DNA of 64,000 nucleotides, taken from Paragordius varius. Taxonomy: Eukaryota > Nematomorpha. The position numbers were made by a program, and so were the translations under genes. The DNA lies in the NCBI GenBank assembly GCA_964247055.1, contig OZ176052.1:12152001-12216000 (forward strand), in the 5' to 3' direction. Below the pieces are notes generated by a model, which was not told the DNA's origin, searched no databases, and was given only the letters and a program-made list of their open reading frames with translations. Below, piece after piece: positions 48,620 to 61,700 of the stretch; the stretch's first letter is position 1, and every line of letters starts with the position of its first letter.

Positions 48620-49109
48620 TTAATCATGTTTGGAGGTATCATTTAAACTTTGTAAACAATTTTTCATGCCAGATATAATCTGAGTATGCAGTGAATTTTG
48701 GACATTTAAAAGGTTTGTAAATGAATTATAAGTATTGACTAAGGTTATTATCGACAATAAACTTGAATTATCATTTTTTTCTGCCATTGAATTGAGATTC
48801 ATGCTAATTAAATTCGGAAACTTTGAATTTATACATTCGTTTTTCATATTTATCTCAAATTATATAATATAATACCAAAATATATTCCAATTCATCAATA
48901 TTATTATTAACACTTACAGTGCTAACATTATTAACACTTTGATCCGATAAACAACTAAAAATTAAAATATTTTTACTAATTTTCAATTTCAACATTAATC
49001 TGATCAAATAATTTCTACATATTTAACAATATATTACTGTAAGGTTTTGTTGAAGTTCTGCAACTTTGTTTTTAAAACTTCCATGCAATTGAGCCATGTC
49101 TACATTCAT
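48620..49109 (-). CDS. Small unrecognised protein, 126 aa, with 22- and 23-nt introns
   Basis: Four exons: 49038-49109 (ATG), 48977-49014, 48918-48954, 48620-48853 (stop). All junctions are GT/AG and phases agree: 72, 38, 37 and 234 nt give 127 codons with stop. Introns are 23 nt (49015-49037), 22 nt (48955-48976) and 64 nt. The N-terminus MNVDMAQLHGSFKNKVAELQ and the next exon KLFDQINVEIEN look like an amphipathic helix or short coiled coil. The C-terminal half (LLNVQNSLHTQIISGMKNCL) is also helical in character. No membrane segment or signal peptide. Size and helices suggest a subunit of a larger complex, but I do not recognise the family. The consistent ultrashort introns are the main evidence that it is a gene. 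It lies 505 bp from divergent RBM34. Confidence 0.7.
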
Positions 49110-49614
49110 AAACTAATATGTATAAAAGCATTTTTCCAAGCGCTCTTAAATATACGGCTAGAATCTACTAGTTTCGATCAATTTTTTAAACGATAAGAAA
49201 GTATCATAATTATAATATTCAGGTAACAGATTTTTAATTGTTTGATCCGCGTATTAAGGAACTTTATTAGCTGGGACACTTCGTTTATTCTAAGAAATTT
49301 ACTTCTTAATACGGTTTTTATGCTTAACGTTATAATGAATTTTTATTTTGTTCATCATAGAATTATTTACATAAATTAACTGAATTTTATTTAAATCTTA
49401 TTTGCCTAGAATATTTTTAATTCTTTCTATTTAAGAATAATAATATGAATCCGAAACCAAATGTTTTTTTTGTCATGTATGTTGCCATAAAAATCCAGAA
49501 CCTAAATTTGTATTAATATAATTAGGTATTAAACAAACTAACTGTTTTAAAAGTCTAAAGCTTGTTATTGGCAATCGGCCGAAATTTTCCGTTAAACAAT
49601 TTATTTATTGCTCA
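49110..49614. promoter_or_regulatory. Divergent intergenic interval, small gene / RBM34
   Basis: 505 bp between oppositely directed start codons. AT-rich; no specific element recognised. Confidence 0.4.
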
Positions 49615-52612
49615 ATGATGGTTAATAATTCTGTGACTGAATCCTTGTTTGGAAAGGGCCAGATAAAAAATGACTCTTTCAAGGTACTTCATCATCATGC
49701 CCAACCTTTAAAAAAAGAAAAAAGTCCGGAATATATTCCTGATACCGATTCATATGAAGTTTTTATTGGAAACATCCCTTTAACAGCTAAAAGACAAGTG
49801 TAATTTTATGTTTATGTAGGCTTTCAAAAAATTTCTGCAACAATATGGCAATGTGACGAGTGTCCGGTTTAGGTCGTTACCTCTTTCGCAAGATGAAACC
49901 TTTCAAAAGTTGTATCCACACAAAGTAGCTGCCAAGCTATTTAACAATAGCAGCAAAAGGTATAATTCGTTATTTTTTAAAGAGAATCCAATTAGGTTTT
50001 GTTCAGAATGGATTGTTAATATTTATTAATACTTCTTTACCTTTTTCACTTTTTGTCCTAGTTTACATATTGGGTGGTGTAGTTTTATATCCCATACCTC
50101 AGCTTTGCATATAAATTTACATTTTTGAAACTTAATTTAGTTAGAATTAAATTATCAAACATCTTTTTTATGTATTCGATGAAAAAAATTAGATTTTTTA
50201 CAGTTTTATATTTTCTAGAGTTAAAAATTGGGCAGCTTTAAAACACAATTGAAACGAAATAAAAGCTGATATTAAAATTAAATATAAACTTTTTGCTGGT
50301 AAAATATAGCCTAAAAGCTTCATAAAATTAATTACCTACATTTTCAAATTATAATATACATTTATTTGCCTGTTGAAAGCGATTTAAAAATTTATGGGAA
50401 AAATGGCGACAAATAAGTTTGAGATGAATTTTTACATTTTTTTGAAAAAATTATTGTATAATTATCCTAAAAAATTAAGGAAAGCATATTTTTAAATTCG
50501 GCTTAATACCTTGAATATTTTTCCAATATTCAAATTTAAAATGGCTCTGGGATATAAAACTACCCCAAAATGTAATGAAACATGTAGATTAAAATTTACA
50601 ATATAAAAATGGAAACCAAGCACTTATTTTAATTTATTTTTTAAAAAAAGGATGAATATATGAAAAAAATATGCCACTGTATATAATGATTTTATAAATA
50701 TTGGTCATACATTAAGTCGATAATAATAAATTACTTATTGTTATGGATTTTTTTGTTTATCGGCATAAAAACGCCATTAGAACTTATAAAGGCTTTTATT
50801 ACATATGTATTTAATAAATATATTTCTATATAGTAAATTTATTTAAATGGTTGGGTGTATCTTTAATATTTATTACATAATTTTTGCATATTATTTTTAC
50901 GTCAATAGTTTCTTATTTTTCCAATATATAAAATTTATTGTAATTTTTTGTTTTGATGGCAGTCATGACGTGTTTGATAAATCGCGGACCAGTAAAAATT
51001 GTTATGCCAAATTTGAAACAGAAGAAAGTGCTTTAGATTGCGTCTCTAAACTCAATGGATTTTATTATCAAAATAGTCATCATTTGCGTGTTAATATGGT
51101 TAACAACGATTCTAAAAAACAGTTATCCGCCAAAACTAACAAGTATTTATATTTATATATATATAAATTTTTTTTAACCCCTTTATTTTTGGTTACTTTG
51201 AAAGTGTTTTGGTGAATATTATGTGTTTTAATATTTTTTTTAATAAATTAAAGATATTTTAATCATTGGAAAAGTACAATCATTTTATTTTAAATTATTT
51301 AATGGTAAAAACTGGAAAATGCCTACCTTAAACATGTTAAAAAAAATAATTATTATGTCAAAATTATTTTAAAATATATATCCAGACATTAGGATAATTG
51401 AGAGTTAATATCAAACATCACCATATCCATTTGATTATGAATTACTAAAACATAAATCACAATCCATTTCCATTGGCTTACTTAAATTTTATTAAACAAT
51501 CTTTTGGCATAAAATATTTAATATGGAATGTAAAAGAATTACATTACAAAATTAATTTTAAAGTTAATAATATATTTTTTGCGCGCATTAAACTAACAAT
51601 TGGAAATTATTTTTTTAGAGATTTTACAAATAAATTTTTTTTGGACTCTGTTTATATGAATATTTATATTAAGAAAGATCTCTTGAATAAATCTGAGGAA
51701 TATTATTTTGTCAACGTTTTAAACATTTTAGCTGATAATGGCATTTATCCAACTCATTAGGATATTTATATAAAAAAATAAATTCTGAAAAATTTTTAGA
51801 AACAATTTTACAGCAATTTTCTAAAAGCCCTATAATCTTCGGCCTTTTTGAATTATATTTATGAAAGCGCTAGTTAAAATAGTTGTTTACTTCTTAATTT
51901 AAAAATTTTGCTATATTACCAAACAAATATTTACTATTTAGCGTCGAATCTTTTTTTTATGCGAACGTTTTTGTTGAATTGACACTTAAAGTTAAAAGGC
52001 GTATGTATTCGCAGAAGAATTATTCATGTGTATCAGTCACTATATAAATTAAACACGTGCAAGCAGGATTAATAAAACTTGCATTAAAATTTAAAAGGTG
52101 AAAATGCTTTATTATCGTTAGAATAGCTAAATATCTAAACATTTGTTGTTTACCGTATGCCAACCAATAATAGTTAACAATATATATAACTAATTAAGTT
52201 TAATTTGTTGTCAATAGTGTGCGCATAAAATCGTTTTCTCTATTCATCTAATCATTTTAGAACCGGATCAATTAGTCAAAAATTTGATCGAAAACGTTCA
52301 ATATTCATTGGCAATTTGCCTGTTCACAAATGCGAAGATGAAGATTTATGGGAGCTTTTTCAAAAAAAGTTAGGGTTAGATGTTGAAAGTGTGCGTGTAG
52401 TGAGATGCAAAGACGCTATAACAGGCACAGGGTGTGGTTTTATTCTGTTTAAAGATCAAAACTCAGTAAACCTTGCACTTCAACATGATCAAAAGAAAAA
52501 GATAAATGGCAGAGTTATACGTATCAAAAAATGTTTCAAGAAACCAAAAGTCAAGTCAAACAACAAAACAGGCACAAAAATAATTAGAAATAAAAAACGT
52601 TTCAATAAATAA
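49615..52612 (+). CDS. RBM34: RBM34/Nop12-type nucleolar RNA-binding protein
   Basis: Four exons, 284 aa: 49615-49797, 49820-49959, 50963-51142, 52261-52612. Relatives (yeast Nop12) act in large-subunit rRNA processing in the nucleolus. Two RRMs: RRM1 with RNP2 VFIGNIP, the family-specific SVRFRSLPL linker, and RNP1-like NCYAKFET; RRM2 with RNP2 IFIGNLP and GCGFILFK, followed by a basic tail (KKRFNK) as expected for a nucleolar protein. SVRFRSL and the order of both RRMs separate it from other two-RRM proteins. Intron 1 (49798-49819) is 22 nt and frame-preserving; intron 2 (1003 nt) holds an F3 element; intron 3 is 1118 nt. The two adjacent ATGs at 49615 and 49618 are equivalent starts. The last codons form AATAAATAA, so a poly(A) signal overlaps the stop. 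Tail-to-tail with TRIP11, 130 bp apart. Confidence 0.92.
50063..50575. mobile_element. Family F3 non-autonomous element, copy 1 (RBM34 intron)
   Basis: Inverted ends TTACATATTGGGTGGTGTAG (left) and GGGATATAAAACTACCCC..TGTAA (right). About 510 bp without coding capacity. The whole length aligns to the reverse complement of copy 2 (60976-61461) with conserved blocks such as TTTACATTTT, AAGTTTGAGATG and AAATGGCTCTGGG. Confidence 0.8.
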
Positions 52613-52742
52613 TTTATTATTTTATGTACGATGATTTGTGTCGCGCGCTATAAATTAAAAATTTATACATAATTCACAAATTTAGTGTAATATCGTTTTT
52701 GTATATAATTATTGCCCCTCCAAATCCCTGCTTTAAAGATTT

Positions 52743-55700
52743 TCAATCATTTTTATAGTAGGGAGAAGGTTTTGAAGTTAAGGTAAAATCATTGTGCCAT
52801 CCCATTTCCTGATTATTGGTGGTGTTTTGAGCATTTTCTTCATTACCTGTACCTTGGAGCAAAATATCATTGACAGAATTATTATATTGTGGATAATATA
52901 TCCCAGAAGCAGCACCACCACCAAATGATAGTCTATATTTATTAAAAATTAAAATTTAAAAGTGAAATACATTGGTTTAAAAAAAGTATTAAAAACTAAC
53001 ATCCAATACAATGTTAACCGTATTTGCATTAATTAATTTTGTATATTAGGTTGCGATAAAAAAGTAATATATTATTAAGCTGTCTGTAAATCAAAAATTA
53101 TTTAAACTAAAAACAATTGCAATTTCATGATAAAAATCTAATGCTTACTGTTGTTCATCCTGAATCAACGTTGTCATTTGTTGTGGCAACAATGTTGCAC
53201 CATTTGTATTACCGGTAATGGGATTTGATGGTGGAATGTCAAATTTTGAGGGAGTTTTAGGCAAACTTTCTTCCTCCAGAAATTTAATAAATAATTTTCC
53301 CAATCCCTAGTTAACAAGTTTTACGGTAAAAAAATAAATATTATTCAAACAAAAAATTATTTTAAAAAATATAACCAACTAAATGTAATATCGTTTGGAT
53401 TGCAAAATAAGAAATAGCGATATAACTTGGTATTACATTCACTATATCATATTTATTATAAAGATTCAAAAAAGTATTCAAAACTTTAATTGGAATTATA
53501 TAAAAACCCGATTTTTTATTAGTGCTAGTAATCTTTGTGGAACGTTAAAATAAAAGATATATAAAATTACTTTTAATTTTTACTGTAATCATTTTTATAA
53601 GAAATGAAAATATAACCTGGCCCTCCACCTCATTGGAATGTGTCGCGTTCGGAGCCGGAGAGCTAAAAAATAAATTGCCCAAAGTCCATTTTGAGAGTGT
53701 TGAAGAATTTTGATTGCCCTAAAGACTCTTAATTAATTTGACTTACTAATTTTTCAATTTCCAAATGTGTAAAATTTAAGACTTTTCCCAACAAAAATCC
53801 GATTTCGATTCGTTGTTGATCAGTCGGTGCCGTAAGGTATTTCATGAATAAATTCTTTATAATATCCCTGTATAATATTACAACGCTAAATTTACTTTTC
53901 AACGTGATTCTTTTCTTTTTCTTGCATAAGGATAATTTTATTTCCAACATCTTGCAACATATTCTCTTTTTCGATAACTGTGTAAAAAATAGTATAAATA
54001 TGTAATCATCAAAATTATCGTTCACTAAATTTGTAATACCTAGCGTAGCTTGCCTTATTTAATCTTGAAATGTTTAAACTGAAGTTTCAGAGCAAAATTT
54101 TTAAACTTAAATATAAACTTGATTTAATTGTTTTATTTTACTGGGAAATAATCCCCTTTACTTTTCTATTCTCAAAACAAAATTGCCAAAATCGTATTTC
54201 TATATGCGACCGTGTCTTAAACATAATTCTGAGAGCTCTTATTTAATGTTACAAAGAAAAGGACAGAAAACTATTTTATAATAAATAGTAAACCCAACTA
54301 TTTTAAAGTTTAAATCACAATCTTTGTATCAAAAGCATACTAAATATAATCCCTGTAAATCGACGTTCTGTTGTATACGTTGCTAGAGCATTTAATCAGG
54401 AACTGAGATATTTTAAGCAAGATGGATTCTCCGCATATGCAACTCAGTACCTGATGTAATACTCAAGCCAAATATAAAAATGTCATATCAATTTTAATAA
54501 AAAATAATCAGATAGATGCAATATAAATTAAAATTTTTAAGACAAAATATAGAAAAATATGCATTTTTTGTTGAAGAATTATAATTTTATTGTATATAAT
54601 TTTTTTCATATCTTTTTACAGAAAGTAGTATTTCGGGAATTAGTTTATATACTTGTTGCGCGCATTTGATTTAAGGCATGTTCCCGTTCAGCCAATCGTT
54701 GATTTAGAAAAGGAAATGATTGGGCCATCGTCCCAAGTTTTTTCAATTCATTCTGTGTGCAAAAAATTAAAATATTTTTCAAGACCATAATTATTTTAGT
54801 GTAATTATCTTAAAACACAAATATTTTTTTCCAATATAGTTTAAAAAATTATAAAAAAATATATAAAACAATACGTGAGCATCTACTAATTGTGTTTGTA
54901 GGGATTTAATTTCTTGTTCTTTTGCGGACAATGTATCACGCATTACATTTAATTCGAAGGATTCCACTTTTTCTTTTTCTGTTAGAAAGAAAAAATAATT
55001 TAACCCTAAAATAAAATCAAGGCATAAACATTTTTAAATAAAAAGCCGCTTAAATGGATAAATTATTTTAAATACACCTAAATTTGTTATATACGGGTAC
55101 TAAACTCCATATATAAAACCTAATATTTAGCAACTGGTGATGATAAAATTAACATTTTTTAAAAAAAATTACATAGTCAGTGCTAAATATAAGGACAAAA
55201 CTTAATTTTTTAAATTGCGACCAAAGAAAAGACATTTAAACATATAAAATGATCAGTTACAATTACCCTTTTGCATGCGTTGCAAAACGTGTTCCATATC
55301 ATGAACCTTTTTGATTTCAGATTCATTTAGCTTTTCCAATTCTTGGCATCTGAGCTTATGTTTGTCCGTTTCAGTCTCAATTTCATTCAATTTTACCGTT
55401 AGGGCCAAATATTTTTCTTGTGATTCTTTTATTTCATTCTATAGGAATCAAATACCATTTACAATTCAAATTCACCCTTAAACAATTCAAATCCAACCTT
55501 AACAATTCAAATTCACCCTAAAAATAAATTAAGTGTTTTTGGGATAAAATAGCTTAACATTGATATGAAATAAATTTTTACTATATAATTTATTATTTTT
55601 CCAGCATTATATTAATCATAAACAAAATTTCATATTTTAAAAATATAAAAAAATAAAGGTAATTTTTAATCTTAAAAAACACATTATTTATTTTAGAGTG

Positions 55701-58700
55701 AATTTGAATTGTTCTAGGGTAAATTTGAATTGTTCGAGGGTAAATTTGAACTGTAAATGGTATATTAAAAAAACTTGAAATTGTTCAATGCGAGTATGCG
55801 CACGGGTAAGTTCATCAGTCAATGTATTGTATTTCTCTTTTTCACCCAATATTTCGGCGTCATGAGACGTTTCCATTTCAACCAAATGTGACTTTAATCG
55901 TTCCATTTCTTTCGACATTTTTTCATTTTTGTCCGACAGCACGGCATATTTTTCTTTCAAACGCTCATGTTCAGAATTTGACAGCACAATGGCATCATCA
56001 GTCTATATGACAATTAGTATAAGTATGTAAAAATTTGGTAATCTCCAAGGAAATTTTTAACTACTTCGAATGACAAATTAAAGGATTGGTGTCAAATATA
56101 TTAATAGTTTTGTAAACATAAGCAGTTCATATGTTTTTCAGGCAAATATTTCTTATTTAAGTTAGTATTTAACCCATTAATATTTTTTCTGAGTACAAAA
56201 ATGCCCCAAAGTGGATATATTAAGATTAATTTCGCAATAAAAAATGGTCTATGCGAAAAATCTTAAATTCTAAACCTGACACGAATTTTCTCCACACTCT
56301 TTTGGTGTTTCGCGATTGGTTTGGATTAAATTTATTTCTTCTTGTAACATCAAAATTTGATTGCTAGTTTGAGCCAGATGTTCTTCCTTTTCAGCAATTT
56401 CCATTGCTTTAGAAACAACCAAAGCCTCATACTTTTTGTGAAGTTCGGCATTTTGATCAAAAAGCAATCTAAACTTTTCACCTTGTTCCAAATTTTCCTA
56501 TGATGAAAAGTAATTATTTTTTATTAAATACTTCCGTATATAATATTATTGGTTAAGTTAGTGGAGTGTATTTTGCTTTTTTTGCTTTTAGCTCATAATT
56601 AATCTTTATAAAAGCTATCTGGCAAACTTAATGAAACACAAACCTTATATTTTAAATCGATAACAGATAAAAATAAACAGTTTGAGCTAAAAATATAGTC
56701 AAAACCTTAATTTGGTTGCAAATCTTTTCCTCTTTGGCTTCTATTTCGGTTTGCAAAGTTTTTATCGTTGTATCTAAAAATAAAAAACAAAACATATATT
56801 TTAATCTCAAACGTAATTAATATATTGTGTATGTTACCAATTTACATTTTTTTTACATTTCGCCAGCCAAAACATTAGGTATAATTAAAAATTTTAGCTT
56901 CAATAATGGTTTTCTTTATAAAAAGGCGTATTTTACATTCCATGATTTGTTAATAATTCTAATTTTTAATTTTAAAATTTACCATATTCCACCTTTAAGT
57001 TGGCACAATGAGTTTCCAGTCCGGATCTTTCTCGCGATAATTCACAGTTTTCAAAAGTTATAGATTCCAGGGCGCTAGTCAATCGATAAACTTCATTATT
57101 TAGTTCATCACATTTAGATTTGCTGTCCATCGTTAAAGCAGCAAATTTCTCTTCAAAATTGGCTAAAAAATTTATTACAATGCCAAAAAATACTTGAATC
57201 CTGTTCCTTTAACGTTAATACATGTTGCAATTCATTGTTGGCGTGTAGGGCATTAGTTAGGTCCGTGGAAATTGTCATTTTTTCATTTTCTAAAGTTTTA
57301 ATTTGTTGTGATAATGTGAGTATTGTATCATTGGCTTTGGATAAATTTGTCTGCATTTCATCCAATTGTGAGACAAGGACATCAGTTTTCTTTTGAAACT
57401 CCAATTCGTGCAAAACATTAGTTTCCATATCCAAATTTTTGCAACTTTCTAACTGTGAGTTTAAGGCCAATATTTCTGCGTCTTTATTCGTTATAAGTTT
57501 TCCAAATCGTTCCAATTCGGCGTTTAAATGTGTAATTTGACCAAGTAAATCGTGGTTAATTTTTTCTAAATTTGATACATGCTCATTGGTTACATCTGTT
57601 TGAAGTAAGTCCTTTGCAACGTTTTCGTTTTTTAATCGTTCACTTTCATAATCGGTTTGTAGGGCGCGTAAGGATTCAGCAAGTTTTACCATTTCTAGGT
57701 TTTTGCTTTCTAAATCGGTCAAAGCCTGCTTTAATTTATGGCTTTCATCGTTGTATTTGGATTGAATTTGTTCCAATTGTTGAGTCATATCCGTAACTTG
57801 TTTTTCCTTTGTTTTGAGTTGCTCTTCATAGTTTTCCGAGGCAGTAGTATAATTCTTATTCAACTCATCGTTCTGTGCCTTAACGCTTGAAAGTTGAGTC
57901 TGCAATTCTGCCAATTGTTTTTGCACATTTTTTGAATTTTGATCATTTTCTTCATTTAAGTCTTGGATGATGTCTTTAAGACTTTGTACTTCAGACTTGT
58001 AAGCTGAAATTTCTCTTAACCATTCTTCTTCACGAGCAATGTCAGGGAATCTAATGACGAAAAAACAATAAATTCAAAAAGGTTGTAAAAAAACAAATTT
58101 ATGCGCCACTACTAAATCATGAAAATATCATCACCAAAAAAATTACAAAACAGATTATATCAATTAAAAATATAATTTTTGTTTTGTTAATGTTTCCATA
58201 CCAAATTTTAAATATATTTCGCTTAAAATGTTGTTTTACAAAATGGACACCTTAACACGCGGTTATTTAAAAAAGACTTGTTTAAAGATATCCAATATTG
58301 AGTAATATACCAATTTTTGCATATCAACTTCATATAACCCTAAATAATTTAAATCTAGTTGTTTTTGACTTACAATGATTATTATTGTCGCATTCTGTAT
58401 TTTACTAAAATATTTAAACATATATATATATATATATATATAAAATTGAATATTCACGTTGATTCAAGGCGATCTCGAAGATCATTATTTTCATCCTCTA
58501 GAAGGGTAATTTCATCCTCGGCTTCAAGCAGTTTGGCTTTAACAGTATCTAATTCGGCCTGTGCATTTATATCTAATCCATAAATTTAATTTTTAACATT
58601 TATTCAAAGTTTTTGAACTACTGTAAAATCAGACAAATAATTTTGAGACAACTTAACGGCTATTTAACAAAAGATAAAAATATAAATGTACTACCCATTA

Positions 58701-61700
58701 GGTGAAAAGTTTTTTTTTCATCCAACTCTGCTCGCAATGATAAACATTCATCCTTTAACTGTGAATTTCTGTGATTTAGAAAAAAAGTAAAAAATAAAAA
58801 AATAAAATGGTGTAAATAAAAGTATTTTAAGCTTTTACCGAAAAAACGGTATTATATTAAAAACAAAAATGTATTTAAAATATAGAGTAGAAAATCCGTG
58901 TAATAATGGTAAATACTAAAAACTAAAAATTTAAAGATTACATTCCCATTTATAAAAAAATAATTTATATCTAATACTCGTTAAGCATATCCTTATATTT
59001 ATGCTCAAGGTCCAACAGTAATTGGTTAGCTTGGATACTTGAATCTGAGGGCTCCTGTTTTAGCAACGTTAGTATTTCCTCATTTTTCTTTTCAAGCAAT
59101 TGTTTAAGTGTGGCATTTTCTTTTGAAAGTTCATCAACATGGACAGAAGTCGAGCCTCGATTTTCCTTCATGTTTTGCAGTTCGGCCAGGTATAAACCTT
59201 CTGTTTTAAGCGCTAAAATCCACAAATTATAAGTGGAAAAAAATGTTAAAAAGTTACCCAATTACAGGTAAAATTGAAATTGAAAAATGTATAATTGATG
59301 GAGTTACCAATATACATTACATCTTTATATCATACTTTACTATTTAATGGAATGTTTTATATTATAAAATTCAAGTTTTAAGTAAAGCGATCTTTTGAAA
59401 ATGGTTGTCTTTATGCTTTTATGTTTTGTCGTATATTATCAATTTTACGGTAAAAACTTATCTTTAGTCAAAATATAAATTGGACAATTAATAATATTAA
59501 TCCAAACGCAGACAATTAATATTTATAATCCAAACGCAGAGTACAAAAAAATTTACACAATAAATAAATAACTTTTCACTTATAAATTTAGTATTTCTTA
59601 CCTGTATAAAGTTTTTCCTTAAATTCTTCGTTCTCATTGGTGAGAGCAATAATTTTTTTCTCCATTTCTTCCAAATCTGTGGATTTGCTGGCCACCAAAA
59701 ATGTAAGCTTTTTAATTTCCTCATCCTTATTTTCGTTCATTAAGTGACTTGATCCTTTTTCTAAACCCAATAAAATTTATAATTTTAAATATTTTCTAAT
59801 CGAGAAATGTGATATATAGCTATTTAATCAACTTATATGCTGCAAAGATAAATATTTTTAACACAAAAATTTTATAAAATTGGAGCACACGAAGAAAAAC
59901 TTATAGTTCATAAGTAAAAGCAAAAGTATTTCTATTCTCTACGCTAATCAAAACACTCTTAAAAAGTGGGAAAAAAACTTGAAACAATATTCCATTGTGA
60001 CCAGGATTGATCATCTTGATCGGGGCGAGAGGAGAGTGATGATGAAGAATGGTGTCTGCGCTCATTTAATTTACGTTTCAAATCTTGGACTTCATCCTAA
60101 TGTTGAATTACGAAACATTAAATCATGTAAATATATAAGGTAAAAATGAAAAATAAACAGACAAATAAACGCAACGCAAAAAACTAAAAGACAAATAATA
60201 TGGTTTGTCGATTACCACACCTTTTCAGGACTTAATTTTTCCCACATAAACTAATTAGTTAAAATGTTAAATTATATATACAATTGAGTGTATTAACAAA
60301 TTATAATCCATTCCCTAATTTGCCTCCCGAAATAATGAGCTATATTTTAAAAAAATCAAGGTTTTAACAAGTATGCTTATCCATTCAAAGAAAATATTTT
60401 TCTTAAATTTTTTCATTTTGTCTAAATAAAAGTTTTAATCTGTATAAACTTTAAGCATATTCACAGCTTTAAATTTTACAATGATGTATTATCAATAAAA
60501 TTTTAAAAACAAAATCATTATTTAATTTTAGTTTGAATGATTTAACCCTTCATTTATGAAAAAATATGTCCATAGCTTTAAATCGATAGCGATATTTAAT
60601 CGAATCAATGACATTTAGATTTAATATTGTGTAAATAGATTTGTCCATATAATAAATGATCATTAACAAAGCATTTCATCATTAAAATTTAAATAAAAAA
60701 GAAAATAACTTATTTATTTCCCTAATGCTAAAAGATCAATTAAAAAGCATTATTAAGTTTTCGAATGAATGCAGAGAAGCATATAAAAATATGATAAAAT
60801 AAGCACAACTAATTATTGCTATTTTGTGTAATTTTTTAGAAATAAATTTGAATGGGATTTCCACAACTAACATATAAATAAAAATTTGATTAAAATGTTA
60901 TGATTTTATGGTTCAACAAATTGGGTAGTTGACTACCCCACCACAGCCATGAACACAATCTGTATTAACACTCAATTACCTTTTGGGGTAGTTTTACCCA
61001 GAGCCATTTTGAGTATCTTAAAAGGTATTTAAAGTATTAAGCAGAATTTAAAAATGTGTTTTCTTTAGTGTTTTAAGAACATTATACAAAAGAATTTTCT
61101 TAAGAAAATGTAAAATTGAAAAAACATCTCAAACTTTGTGTCGCCAGATTTTTTTCTAAATCCTTAATGCAACAGACAAATAAATTATATATTTGAAAAT
61201 GTAAGTGATTAACTTTAAGCATTAGATTTCATGCTACCAGTGAAAAATTGATATTTTTTATTTAATATCGGCTGTTCGTTTCAATCGTATTTTGCAGCTG
61301 TCCCAATTTTAGGCTCTAGAAATCACAAAATTGTAAAAAACATAACCTTTTTTATCTAATATATGACAACTATACTTGATAATTAAATTTTAACTATAGC
61401 TTTCAAAACTGCAGTTTATTTACAAAATATCTCTGGGATATAAAAGTACCCCAAAAGGTAAACTGATAAAGTAAAGAGGTAATGAAGAGGTATATTGAAA
61501 ATAATAAATACGCTTTCCATATTAATGTATAATTAATTAAACATCGATACAGATAACCTCCATAAAAAACTTTAATTACTTAAATTTAAGTTAAATATAA
61601 TAATTCTTATTCAAACATAAATAACATAAAAATTCACTAAAATTACGGGGAAAAAATGATTAAATTGCCAATGGCCTGTGCATTAAAAGTGGTTTAGATA

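Noticed and set aside
51473-51760. 95-codon frame inside RBM34 intron 3
   Set aside because: AT-rich chance composition (Ile, Asn, Lys, Phe), no family resemblance, and the gene model splices across it.
53729-54025. GRIP-domain golgin such as GCC1/GCC2 for the 52.7-63 kb gene
   Set aside because: The domain is followed by a further 150 residues including LFIKFLEEES, which matches the post-GRAB segment of GMAP-210, whereas GRIP domains are terminal.
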